Below the pieces are notes generated by a model. That model was not told where the DNA came from. It did no database searches and saw nothing but the letters and a program-made list of their open reading frames with translations. Position numbers and translations under genes: made by a program. Shown one piece after another: positions 26,584 through 34,154 of a stretch of 40,401 bases of DNA (within the stretch, counting starts at the first letter, position 1; each line of letters starts with the position of its first letter). The DNA lies in NCBI RefSeq assembly GCF_900129815.1, contig NZ_FQWX01000016.1:10302-50702 (forward strand). Reading direction: 5' to 3'. The stretch is from Asaccharospora irregularis DSM 2635. Its GTDB lineage: Bacteria > Bacillota > Clostridia > Peptostreptococcales > Peptostreptococcaceae.

Positions 26584-27105
26584 ATGAAAGAGCTTATGCC
26601 ATATAACAGAGAGCTAGCTGTGAACTATGCTAAAGCATGGGCTTTAGGAAGAAATCCAACTTATCAAGATTATGAGCAATGGGGAGGAGATTGTACAAAT
26701 TTTATATCACAATGCATAAAAGCAGGTAAAATACCATTTGATAATACAGGAAATGATATAATGAAAAAATGGTATTGGTACAGTGATTCTAAAAGAACTC
26801 CATCATGGACAGCGGCAGAGGCGTTTTATAAGTATATAATAGGAAATAATAATGAGAATACAGACTCATTTGGGGTTTATGCTAGGATGGCAAATTATAA
26901 CGAACTAGAGTTGGGCGATTTAGTTCAGTTAGTGTATGGAGGAAAGGCATATCATAATATGATTATTACAGAAGTTATTTTGGATGGAGATTATTTAATC
27001 GACTATTTGATCTGTCAGCACACTTATGATTTATTGGATTATCCATTAAGTTTAAAAGAAGGGGAGAAACGATATATAAAAATATTGGGATACTATGGAT
27101 GGTAA
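26584..27105 (+). CDS. Amidase_6 (putative amidase domain) protein
   Basis: A 173-residue protein that is almost entirely a PF12671 domain. It contains YNRELAVNYAKAWALGRN, the GGDCTNFISQC motif with the likely nucleophile C37, GDLVQLVYGGKAYHNMIIT with a candidate catalytic histidine, and the C-terminal QHTYDLLDYPL. The fold is related to NlpC/P60 and CHAP cysteine peptidases. Most relatives carry a signal peptide; this one has none, so it is either cytoplasmic or leaves the cell by another route. It follows the DUF3298-like gene closely (GGAGAG ribosome site in the previous gene's end). Substrate unknown. Confidence 0.8.
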   Translation: MKELMPYNRELAVNYAKAWALGRNPTYQDYEQWGGDCTNFISQCIKAGKIPFDNTGNDIMKKWYWYSDSKRTPSWTAAEAFYKYIIGNNNENTDSFGVYARMANYNELELGDLVQLVYGGKAYHNMIITEVILDGDYLIDYLICQHTYDLLDYPLSLKEGEKRYIKILGYYGW

Positions 27106-27141
27106 TTTACTGATAAAAAATAAAATACTATGATAAATACT

Positions 27142-27191
27142 AATTTAAGTATTATACTATAGTTAATAATACTTAAATTGATAATACTTAA
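27142..27191 (+). promoter_or_regulatory. Palindromic operator over the promoter of the Old Yellow Enzyme gene
   Basis: A perfect 14-bp inverted repeat pairs 27142-27155 with 27166-27179 around 10 bases. A third half-site, ATAATACTTAA, follows at 27181-27191. A TATACT -10 box (27153-27158) overlaps the left arm and lies 17 bases after a weak ATGATA -35 box (27130-27135). This is the arrangement expected for a repressor site. The alternative is an RNA hairpin, but there is no T-run. Confidence 0.6.
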
Positions 27192-27203
27192 TGGGGGGAT
27201 TTT

Positions 27204-28247
27204 ATGAAATCTTTATTCGATCAGACTTCTGTAAAAAATATGGAATTAAAAAATAGGTTTGTACGCTCGGCAACTTGGGAGGGTCTTAGTGATGATGATG
27301 GTCACATTAACAAAAATATCATGGATGTATACGAAGATTTATGCAAAGGTGATATCGGGCTTATAATAACTAGTTACGCCTACATAACAAAAGATGAAAA
27401 ACCTAATTTTGGTATGCTGGGAATATATGATGATTCTTTTATTGATGAGTATAGTAAGCTAGTAAAAATGGTTCATTCTTATGGAACTAAAATTATAATG
27501 CAGATAGTTTATGGAGGTTCTAACACAAGTTACGATGTAGGTAGTAGAGTTATTTGGGGACCATCAGCTATAAAACATTTAAAAACTGGAACGCTACCAA
27601 AAGAGATGACAAAAGAAGAAATAAAGCTATTGATAAATTACTTTACAGATGCAGCTCTTAGATGCAAAGAGGCAGGGTTTGATGGTATTCAAATTCATGG
27701 TGCTCACGGTTATTTACTTAGTCAGTGGCTGGATCCTTATCACAATAGAAGAACTGATGAATACGGTGGTTCCATAGAAAACAGAGCTAGAATTATTATA
27801 GAGGTATATAAAGCCATAAGAGAAAAGGTGGGAGAAGACTATCATATTAGTATAAAAATAAACTCTAGTGATTTTAGAGATGGTGGAGCCAATTTTGAGG
27901 ATTGTAAGTATGTACTGACAGAACTTGATAAATTGGGTATAAACTCAGCAGAAATAAGTGGTGGTGACTTTAGAGGTTTTAAGGGAGAAGCATTTTTTAG
28001 AGAATACGCAGAGGAGTTGTCAGATATTTTAAGCTGTCCTGTCATTTTGGTTGGAGGAAATAGAAGCGCGAAAAATATGAATGATATTTTGAATAACACT
28101 AATATTGAATATTTTTCTATGTCTAGACCTTTAATTTGTGAGCCTGATTTAGTAAGTAAATTTAAAAACAACATAGAGTATGCATCTAAGTGTATAGGAT
28201 GTAATCAATGTTATAAAAACAATAAAATATGCGCACTTCATGAATAG
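27204..28247 (+). CDS. Old Yellow Enzyme family NADH:flavin oxidoreductase
   Basis: A 347-residue FMN-dependent TIM-barrel enzyme. Seen are the N-terminal VKNMELKNRFVRSATWEGL, the substrate/FMN segment IQIHGAHGYLLSQWLDP followed by NRRTDEYGGSIENRARI, and the late VILVGGNRS phosphate-binding loop. The C-terminus ends with CIGCNQC and a further cysteine (C-X2-C-X2-C-X6-C), a possible iron-sulfur or metal site as found in clostridial enoate-reductase-like proteins. The second, NAD-binding half of the large 2,4-dienoyl-CoA reductases is absent. It probably reduces an electrophilic alkene or other xenobiotic, and the operator upstream suggests induction. GGGGGGAT is the ribosome site. Confidence 0.88.
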   Translation: MKSLFDQTSVKNMELKNRFVRSATWEGLSDDDGHINKNIMDVYEDLCKGDIGLIITSYAYITKDEKPNFGMLGIYDDSFIDEYSKLVKMVHSYGTKIIMQIVYGGSNTSYDVGSRVIWGPSAIKHLKTGTLPKEMTKEEIKLLINYFTDAALRCKEAGFDGIQIHGAHGYLLSQWLDPYHNRRTDEYGGSIENRARIIIEVYKAIREKVGEDYHISIKINSSDFRDGGANFEDCKYVLTELDKLGINSAEISGGDFRGFKGEAFFREYAEELSDILSCPVILVGGNRSAKNMNDILNNTNIEYFSMSRPLICEPDLVSKFKNNIEYASKCIGCNQCYKNNKICALHE

Positions 28248-28256
28248 TAAAATATC

Positions 28257-28294
28257 AAAAGCTTGTCTTAAATAGTTGAACACAGACAAGCTTT
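28257..28294. terminator. Bidirectional terminator between convergent genes
   Basis: AAAGCTTGTCT pairs perfectly with AGACAAGCTTT around a 15-base loop, between the oxidoreductase (+) and the lipoprotein gene (-). Confidence 0.75.
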
Positions 28295-28311
28295 ATTAAT
28301 ATTTTTTTATA

Positions 28312-28779
28312 TTATTTTTTTATAAGGTTAATTATTCTTTTCTCTATTTCAGTAGCATTTTTTGCAGATATTAGATAAACATATTTTCCCTTTTTCTCTA
28401 CTATAGTATTTTTTGCAATAGTTGCATTATTTTCTGATCCGTACCCGTCTCCAAAGGGTCTAATAATCATGTCCTCTTTGTAACTGTCTAAAGTGCTATA
28501 GATTTTATCAGCATCATCTGTCTTTATTACTATAATATCTTCTAACCGAGTTCTTATATCTGATTTTATAACAAATCCATCAGAAATATCTTCTTGAACA
28601 TCGTTGAAATAATCAAATTCTTTTATATCGTGTGAAACATTTTTCTCAACTAGTAACTTGGACGATTCTATTGAATTTTTTATTCTATTTGTAGAAATAT
28701 TTTTAAATTCATTATTAGAAGAGCAGCCTACAATAAATATTGTTAAAGTTATCGATAAAATCAATGCAATTTTTTTCAT
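28312..28779 (-). CDS. Small lipoprotein, DUF4358-like
   Basis: A 155-residue predicted lipoprotein. A type II signal peptide ends in the lipobox FIVGC, with C19 as the lipidated cysteine. The rest matches the general DUF4358 layout: EDIIVIKTDDADKIYSTLDSYK in the middle and GKYVYLISAKNATEIEKRI near the end. The function of that family is not established. It stands alone on the - strand with a GGAGGTGA ribosome site. The DUF call is from pattern memory and is less secure than the lipoprotein call. Confidence 0.75.
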   Translation of the reverse strand: MKKIALILSITLTIFIVGCSSNNEFKNISTNRIKNSIESSKLLVEKNVSHDIKEFDYFNDVQEDISDGFVIKSDIRTRLEDIIVIKTDDADKIYSTLDSYKEDMIIRPFGDGYGSENNATIAKNTIVEKKGKYVYLISAKNATEIEKRIINLIKK

Positions 28780-28925
28780 AAGTCACCTCCAAATGTCAAA
28801 AATATCGCTTTATATATAAGTTTACTATATAAGTAGGAAAGAATGAAGAGATATATTATTATTATGAGTTTAAAGTTGATTAATATAACAAAAACCTGAC
28901 AATAATACGAGTTGAGGTGATTAAT

Positions 28926-29570
28926 ATGAGAATACCAAAGCACGTTGGAATTATACCTGACGGAAATAGACGATGGGCTCAGGATAGAGGAATGACAAAG
29001 GACAAAGGATATGAATGTGGAATTGATCCAGGATTAGAATCATACAGGATATGTAGAGATATGGGTGTAGAAGAGATTACATTTTATGGATTTACGACAG
29101 ATAACACCAAAAGACCGTCATATCAAAAGGAAGCTTTTACAAAGGCATGTGTAGATGCAGCTAAGATTTTGATTGAAGAAGGGGCTGCTCTTTTAGTCTT
29201 GGGGAATACAAATTCTCCAATGTTTCCACAGGAGCTAACTCCATATACAACTAGGACAAAAGCTAAAGAAGGTCAGATAAAGGCCAACTTATTAGTTAAC
29301 TATGGATGGCATTGGGATTTGATGAATTTAGCTTGTTCTAAAAATCTAAATAAAAATAATATACAAGAAAATATACAGTCGTGCGATGTTTCAAGAATAG
29401 ATTTAATAATAAGATGGGGAGGAAGAAGACGACTTAGCGGATTCCTTCCAGTACAATCTGTGTACTCAGATTTCTATATAATAGAGAATTATTGGCCAGA
29501 TTTTAAAGATACGCATATAAAAGAAGCTTTTGAGTGGTACCATACTCAAGATGTTACTTTAGGAGGATAA
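28926..29570 (+). CDS. Divergent undecaprenyl-diphosphate-synthase (UppS) family protein
   Basis: A cis-prenyltransferase homologue of 214 residues. It keeps the catalytic PDGNRRWA motif (D12), the FYGFTTDN-KRP segment, LLVNYGW, and DLIIRWGGRRRLSGFLPVQ followed by YSDFYIIENYWPDF. Several positions differ from housekeeping UppS: the histidine of the GH-AG motif is Y (KGYECG), STENW is TTDNT, and the RTxGE segment is RWGGR. It is also shorter than the usual 240-250 residues. It may make a different polyprenyl diphosphate or have lost activity. GAGGTGA at 28914-28920 sets the ATG at 28926; an upstream GTG at 28917 lies inside that site. Confidence 0.82.
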   Translation: MRIPKHVGIIPDGNRRWAQDRGMTKDKGYECGIDPGLESYRICRDMGVEEITFYGFTTDNTKRPSYQKEAFTKACVDAAKILIEEGAALLVLGNTNSPMFPQELTPYTTRTKAKEGQIKANLLVNYGWHWDLMNLACSKNLNKNNIQENIQSCDVSRIDLIIRWGGRRRLSGFLPVQSVYSDFYIIENYWPDFKDTHIKEAFEWYHTQDVTLGG

Positions 29571-29689
29571 ACGACAACTTACTTAATGAATACATTGGCT
29601 TGAACCATTGGAAAAATACCTCATTATATGATAAAATATCACTAACAAATAAGGTTTAGTAGATAAAATATAATGAAAAGGGTGGACAA

Positions 29690-30475
29690 ATGTCGAGTAT
29701 GTCTAAAAAGAGTGTCCGAAAAAGAAAATTAAATAAAAAGAAGTTATTAATAGTCATTTGTTTTTTGATGATAGCTATCTTTAGTGTATTCAAAATAATA
29801 CAGTATGGTCTAGGAGCGTTAAGTAGCGCCAAATTAAAGTCTAAGAATTCACATGGGATTGTTATAGATAATGAACAATTTGAATTAGGAGATGAATCAG
29901 AAAATGCAAATAAGAAATTTACTGTTCTTGTAGATGCTGGCCATGGAGGGTACGACAAAGGTACTTCAGGTAAGCTAACCAATGTTTATGAGAAGGACTT
30001 AAGTCTACAAATAGCCAAGAAGGTAGCGAATAAATTAGCTAAACAAGACGATGTTCAAGTTGTTGTTACAAGAAAAGAAGACAGATATGTTAGTTTGTCT
30101 GACCGCCCGAAAGTGGTAAAAGATCAAGAAGTGGATCTATTAGTTTCTATACACTTAAATGCTGAGAAAAATGGAAATACGGCAACTGGAATAGAGACAT
30201 ATTACAAAAATGGAGCTGAAGATGGATCAAAGGAACTAGCACGTATAGTTCAAGATACGATGATATCTTATGTACCAACTAATGATAGAGGTATACTAGG
30301 AAATAATTTTGAAATTCTTAGAGAAGCCCAAATGCCTGCTATATTAGTTGAATGTGGTTTTTTGACTACGCCTGAGGAAGAACAAAAACTACTTAACCAA
30401 AAATATCAAGATCAGCTTACAGAGGGTATAGTTCAGGGAATACTTTCATTTTTAGATCAAAAATCAAAAGGTTAG
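29690..30475 (+). CDS. Membrane-anchored N-acetylmuramoyl-L-alanine amidase
   Basis: A 261-residue Amidase_3 protein. A lysine-rich N-terminus and one hydrophobic helix (about residues 18-36) act as an uncleaved anchor. A short linker leads to the zinc amidase domain (about 77-258). Ligands H85 (DAGHGGYD), E101 (YEKDLS) and H155 (SIHLNAE), with catalytic E221 (LVECGFL), are intact. It lacks CWB2 repeats, unlike the amidase at 647, and resembles CwlD-type enzymes in layout. Substrate would be the MurNAc-L-Ala bond in wall or cortex peptidoglycan. It follows the UppS-like gene by about 120 bases. Confidence 0.92.
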   Translation: MSSMSKKSVRKRKLNKKKLLIVICFLMIAIFSVFKIIQYGLGALSSAKLKSKNSHGIVIDNEQFELGDESENANKKFTVLVDAGHGGYDKGTSGKLTNVYEKDLSLQIAKKVANKLAKQDDVQVVVTRKEDRYVSLSDRPKVVKDQEVDLLVSIHLNAEKNGNTATGIETYYKNGAEDGSKELARIVQDTMISYVPTNDRGILGNNFEILREAQMPAILVECGFLTTPEEEQKLLNQKYQDQLTEGIVQGILSFLDQKSKG

Positions 30476-30783
30476 GTTACTGTTAAATCTTCATATTAGG
30501 ATTTTCAATAAAAAGTAATGAAAATAAAGCAAAAATATGGTATTATCTAATTTAGAGATATTAGAATTTGGAAACGTAGAAATACATTTATTATTTTATA
30601 ATTTATAGGTGGATAACTAGATGTTACAAAAATAGTATGTATAGTATTTGTATATATGTAGATAAGAAGTGAAAATTATACTGGGTTACTAAATTTAGAA
30701 GGTATGCAGTACCCCCAACAACTGTAACCTTATTATAAGAAGCGGAAATAGTACCCATTTTAGTCGCAATTACTATCGTAAAT
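30476..30783 (+). ncRNA. Noncoding gap with a candidate structured RNA
   Basis: About 300 bases without a believable gene, ending in a strong terminator. A TATAAT box lies at 30597-30602 but has no good -35 box. Downstream are several possible helices, including GGTTAC (near 30684) with GTAACC (near 30725) and AATAGTA (near 30747) with TACTAT (near 30772). A transcript of about 215 bases from the -10 box to the terminator would be possible. No known RNA family was recognised, so this is only a candidate. Confidence 0.25.
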
Positions 30784-30824
30784 AAAAAGCCTTTAGGAGT
30801 TAATTTAATTCCTAAAGGCTTTTT
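30784..30824. terminator. Strong bidirectional intrinsic terminator
   Basis: A perfect 15-bp stem, AAAAAGCCTTTAGGA with TCCTAAAGGCTTTTT, around an 11-base loop and followed by further T-runs. The preceding amidase gene ends about 300 bases earlier, so the terminator may belong to a separate transcript. Confidence 0.9.
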
Positions 30825-30826
30825 GT

Positions 30827-30840
30827 TTTTATAATGCATA
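30827..30840. repeat. 14-base repeat TTTTATAATGCATA, copy 3 of 3
   Basis: Identical to 24599-24612 and 25640-25653. As with copy 1 it directly follows the T-run of a terminator. It lies about 55 bases before the patatin start. Confidence 0.6.
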
Positions 30841-30894
30841 TATTAAAGTGTTGATGTATATAAAAACTAACTCATGCGGGGTAGGAGGGATAAA

Positions 30895-31794
30895 GTGAAT
30901 TCATCTTTTAATATAATGACATTTGATGGTGGAGGGCTCAGAGGGGCTTTGAGTGCAACAATTTTGGCTAGAATTCAGGGTAAATTTCCGAATATATTAA
31001 ACAATGTAAATATGTTTGGTGGGACATCTACAGGAAGTTTAATTGCCCTTGGGCTTGCCTATGGTGTGAGTCCTCTGGAGATAAAAGAACTCTATTCAAT
31101 AGAGAATTCAAGGTATATATTTAATAAAGAACATTCAGAGTTAATAAGGCCTAAATACAACAACAAGAATCTGAAGGAGGTACTTTTAAGTATATTTCCA
31201 GAAAGGTTAAGGTTAAAAGATTTGGGGAAATTAGTTGTCGTACCTACATTTTATATTGGGAATGAGACTAGCACATGGAAACCTATATTTTACAACAATA
31301 TACCTGGTTCTGAAACAGAGAATGAAAGGGTAGTAGATGTGGCTATGTCTAGTAGTGCTGCACCGGTAATTTTTCCAACATACAACTACCATATTGATGG
31401 TGGAATAATCGCAACAGACCCGAGCCTAGCTTGTATAATCTATTCTATAGATAAAGAAATATGCAAAGAGACGAGTGATATGAGGCTACTTTCTATTGGA
31501 ACGGGATATGTATACAACAGTATAAAGGAAGATACAACTGATTGGGGAGCTATAGACTGGATAACAAATAAAAAACCATCTTTACCGATAATAGCAGTTA
31601 CTCTAGAGGGAAACTGTCAAATGAGTCAGTTATTTTCACAAAAACTACTAGAGGATAACTACAATAGAGTAAACCCTAAAATGAGTAGGGATATTGCGAT
31701 GGATGATTATGAAGCTATAGAATATTTGGTATCACTAGGAGAAAGCTGTGATATATCTGATACAGTTAGGTGGCTAGGTGAAAGATGGGATTAA
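30895..31794 (+). CDS. Patatin-like phospholipase (type with DGGGLRG)
   Basis: A 299-residue serine lipid acyl hydrolase. The oxyanion loop DGGGLRG (residues 11-17), the nucleophile elbow GGTSTGS (S45) and the catalytic aspartate in HIDGG (D168) are intact, so it should be active. No signal peptide or membrane helix is seen. The predicted action is release of fatty acids from membrane lipids or another acyl ester. An in-frame ATG at 30874 precedes the AGGAGGGA ribosome site, so the GTG at 30895 is the likely start. It is of a different subfamily from the second patatin at 34155, and the two flank camA. Confidence 0.88.
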   Translation: MNSSFNIMTFDGGGLRGALSATILARIQGKFPNILNNVNMFGGTSTGSLIALGLAYGVSPLEIKELYSIENSRYIFNKEHSELIRPKYNNKNLKEVLLSIFPERLRLKDLGKLVVVPTFYIGNETSTWKPIFYNNIPGSETENERVVDVAMSSSAAPVIFPTYNYHIDGGIIATDPSLACIIYSIDKEICKETSDMRLLSIGTGYVYNSIKEDTTDWGAIDWITNKKPSLPIIAVTLEGNCQMSQLFSQKLLEDNYNRVNPKMSRDIAMDDYEAIEYLVSLGESCDISDTVRWLGERWD

Positions 31795-31809
31795 ATATAA
31801 AACATATGA

Positions 31810-31868
31810 TATAATTAGATAAAATGTAACTAAAGAGTCGACCTTGTAAATTTTTCAAGGGAGACTTT
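31810..31868 (+). promoter_or_regulatory. Possible -10 box and structured leader of camA
   Basis: A TATAAT box lies at 31810-31815 without a clear -35 box. Downstream, 31834-31868 folds into a hairpin: an outer stem containing GTC/GAC (31837-31839 with 31863-31865), tandem G-A mismatches (31840-31841 and 31861-31862), and an inner stem CCTTG/CAAGG (31842-31846 with 31856-31860). No T-run follows, so it is not a typical terminator. Confidence 0.45.
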
Positions 31869-31941
31869 CTACATAGATAGCGCTAGGATAAATATATTTA
31901 TAAAATCGGGAAAGTAAAGGAGATATATTTTGGAGGAGAAA

Positions 31942-33717
31942 ATGGGTAGAAATAATTTTCATTCATCTATAAGTTACGAAAACAGTTTGGATATAGATAT
32001 AAAAAAAACCAAGGGAGTATACTATACACCAAAGGTAGTGGTTGACTATATAATGGAAAAAACATTAAAAGGCCATGATATTATAGAAAATCCATATTTA
32101 AAAGTACTAGATATATCGTGTGGGTGTGGGAACTTTCTATTAGAGGCGTATGATATTTTATATGAATTATTTGAAAAAAACATAGAGGATTTAGCTAAAA
32201 GATATGGTGAAGAATATTGGAAAGTCGAAAATTTACACAATCATATACTTAGTAATTGTATATACGGTGCAGACATAGACAGAGAAGCTGTAGATATACT
32301 AAAGGCTTCTTTGCTTGAGAAAAAACAAAATTCAAAAGTAGATAAGTTAAATATATTTTGTTGTGATAGCTTAAATACATCATGGTATAGTAGGTTTGAT
32401 TATATAGTTGGAAATCCCCCATATATAGGCCACAAAAATTTGGATAAAGAATACAAGCAATTCCTTTTAAAAAATTATGGACAAGTATACAAGGACAAGT
32501 CTGATTTATATTTCTGTTTTTATGAAAAGATAATAGGAATTCTAAAAGAAGGCGGTGTTAGTAGTATTATTACACCAAGGTACTTCTTGGAGAGTCCTTC
32601 TGCAAAATATTTAAGAGAGTATATGAAGAACAATGTAATAATAGACGAGTTGGTGGATTTCTTAGGGGCAAACGTATTCAAAAATATAGGGGTTGCAAGC
32701 TGTATAATAACCTTTAATAAAAAATTAAAGCAAGAACAGCAAAAAGATCCTATAGATGTGTTTAGAATAAAGAATGAAGATATAAGTATTAATGCGTTGG
32801 ATAATCTATCTAACTTTATACAAAAAGATTTATTTGAACACTTTTCTATAGATGTAGATGCATTAGGTGATGAGTGGGTAATTGTAAATCGAGACAAGTA
32901 TGATTTTTATAATAAGATCCAGAGTACTTGTGAGTATGTATTAGATGATATTGCAGTGAGTTTCCAAGGTATTATAACGGGATGCGATAAAGCATTCATA
33001 ATAGAAAAAGACGATGATAGAATAAAAAAGGTAAGTGAAAGTTTGCTTAAGAATTGGATAAAAAGCAAAGGAATAAATCCTTATATAGTCAGTGAAGCTA
33101 GGCATAAATTGATCTACTCAAATGATATAAAAAGTGAAGAAGAGTACCCAGTCGTAATAAATGAATTTATAGGCAGGTATAGAGAAAAATTAGAAAATAG
33201 AAGAGAATGTAAGAAAAACCTAAGAAAATGGTATGAACTTCAATGGGGAAGAGAAAAAAGTTTATTTGAAAGAAAGAAAATAATGTACCCATATAAATCA
33301 AATAACAATAGGTTCGCAATAGATTACCAAAATAATTTTTCTAGTGCAGATGTTTATTCTTTTTTTATAAAGGACGAATATATAGATGAATTTTCTTACG
33401 AGTATTTGGTAGGAATTTTAAACTCTGAAGTATATAATAAGTATTACAAAATAACGGCTAAGAAAATGAGCAAAAATATTTACGACTACTATCCAAACAA
33501 AGTCATGAAAATTAAAATATTTAAAGACCATAATTACTATAAAATAGAGAAACTATCAAAACAGATAATATCAGATTCGTATGAAATAAACGAGATATTA
33601 AAAGAAAAAGATTTAAAATCAGACATAATAAATCAAAAAAAAGAAAATATATCAAAACTTCAGAGAGAAATTGACTATTTAATAGAATCATCTCTTGATG
33701 TAAAATCACCTATTTAG
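31942..33717 (+). CDS. camA: Orphan DNA adenine methyltransferase, CamA orthologue
   Basis: An N6-adenine methyltransferase of 591 residues. The SAM-binding motif VLDISCGCGNFLLEAYDIL, the acidic GADIDREAVDIL and the catalytic NPPY (158-161) are intact. A C-terminal target-recognition region (FQGIITGCDKAFI, YELQWGREKSLFERKKIMYPYKSN, SSADVYSFFI, YLVGILNS) closely matches what I recall of C. difficile CamA, which methylates the last adenine of CAAAAA and is needed for normal sporulation. There is no neighbouring restriction gene, as in C. difficile. The location between an amidase/UppS pair and ptsH is also like C. difficile. The GGAGGAG at 31932-31938 favours the ATG at 31942 over an upstream in-frame TTG at 31930. 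Confidence 0.93.
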   Translation: MGRNNFHSSISYENSLDIDIKKTKGVYYTPKVVVDYIMEKTLKGHDIIENPYLKVLDISCGCGNFLLEAYDILYELFEKNIEDLAKRYGEEYWKVENLHNHILSNCIYGADIDREAVDILKASLLEKKQNSKVDKLNIFCCDSLNTSWYSRFDYIVGNPPYIGHKNLDKEYKQFLLKNYGQVYKDKSDLYFCFYEKIIGILKEGGVSSIITPRYFLESPSAKYLREYMKNNVIIDELVDFLGANVFKNIGVASCIITFNKKLKQEQQKDPIDVFRIKNEDISINALDNLSNFIQKDLFEHFSIDVDALGDEWVIVNRDKYDFYNKIQSTCEYVLDDIAVSFQGIITGCDKAFIIEKDDDRIKKVSESLLKNWIKSKGINPYIVSEARHKLIYSNDIKSEEEYPVVINEFIGRYREKLENRRECKKNLRKWYELQWGREKSLFERKKIMYPYKSNNNRFAIDYQNNFSSADVYSFFIKDEYIDEFSYEYLVGILNSEVYNKYYKITAKKMSKNIYDYYPNKVMKIKIFKDHNYYKIEKLSKQIISDSYEINEILKEKDLKSDIINQKKENISKLQREIDYLIESSLDVKSPI

Positions 33718-33770
33718 CCCCTGCCTCATATAATTTATAGTGAGATTTAAATATTGAAGGGGGAAAATTA

Positions 33771-34115
33771 GTGATTAATGCAAAAATAGTTGAGGATAAG
33801 AATATTGTTTATGTAAGTGTAGGCGGGTATTTAACTGGAGTAGATGCAAAAGAATTTTTGAATAACTACAAGAGAATGACAAAATCTATAAAGCCTTCAC
33901 AATATAGATTAGTAGTGGAACCGTCAGATTTTCAATGTGAAAACAACAAAGACATAAGGAATGTGTGTATGGCTTTCCTAAAAACTGGATATAATAAGAT
34001 GTATTTAGTAGATCCCAAAAACAATATAATGAACAGTTTATCACTGGGAGCTATTGAGAAAAAGTTATTTTTAAAGTCAGTTAAATTTATAAAATCAATA
34101 AAGGAAGTTAACTAG
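33771..34115 (+). CDS. Small conserved-looking protein, unknown (possibly STAS-like)
   Basis: A 114-residue soluble protein starting with GTG and a good GGGGGAAA ribosome site. Alternating strands and helices (VYVSVGGYLTGVDAKEFLNN, then YRLVVEPSDF) vaguely resemble a STAS or SpoIIAA-like fold, but no diagnostic motif or phosphorylatable serine context is certain. It lies about 50 bases after camA and about 40 before the second patatin, so the three may be cotranscribed. I do not recognise a function. Confidence 0.6.
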   Translation: MINAKIVEDKNIVYVSVGGYLTGVDAKEFLNNYKRMTKSIKPSQYRLVVEPSDFQCENNKDIRNVCMAFLKTGYNKMYLVDPKNNIMNSLSLGAIEKKLFLKSVKFIKSIKEVN

Positions 34116-34154
34116 CAGCTTAGATTAGCGAATTTTTATCAAATGGGTGATAGT

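Noticed and set aside
30624-30839. 71-residue - strand reading frame as a small toxin or hypothetical gene
   Set aside because: Its first codons run through the perfect terminator stem at 30784-30824, it has no convincing ribosome site, and the peptide matches no toxin I know.
30895-31794. CapV-type CBASS effector
   Set aside because: The patatin has the DGGG-RG type loop found in CapV, but no CD-NTase, Cap2 or Cap3 gene is in the neighbourhood.
31832-31868. Intrinsic terminator after the first patatin
   Set aside because: The hairpin has no T-run after its 3' side and contains a symmetric internal loop, so a leader structure is more likely.
31942-33717. Type IIG or type I restriction-modification system
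   Set aside because: No nuclease motif is visible in the protein and no restriction or specificity gene is adjacent. The close match to CamA indicates an orphan methyltransferase.
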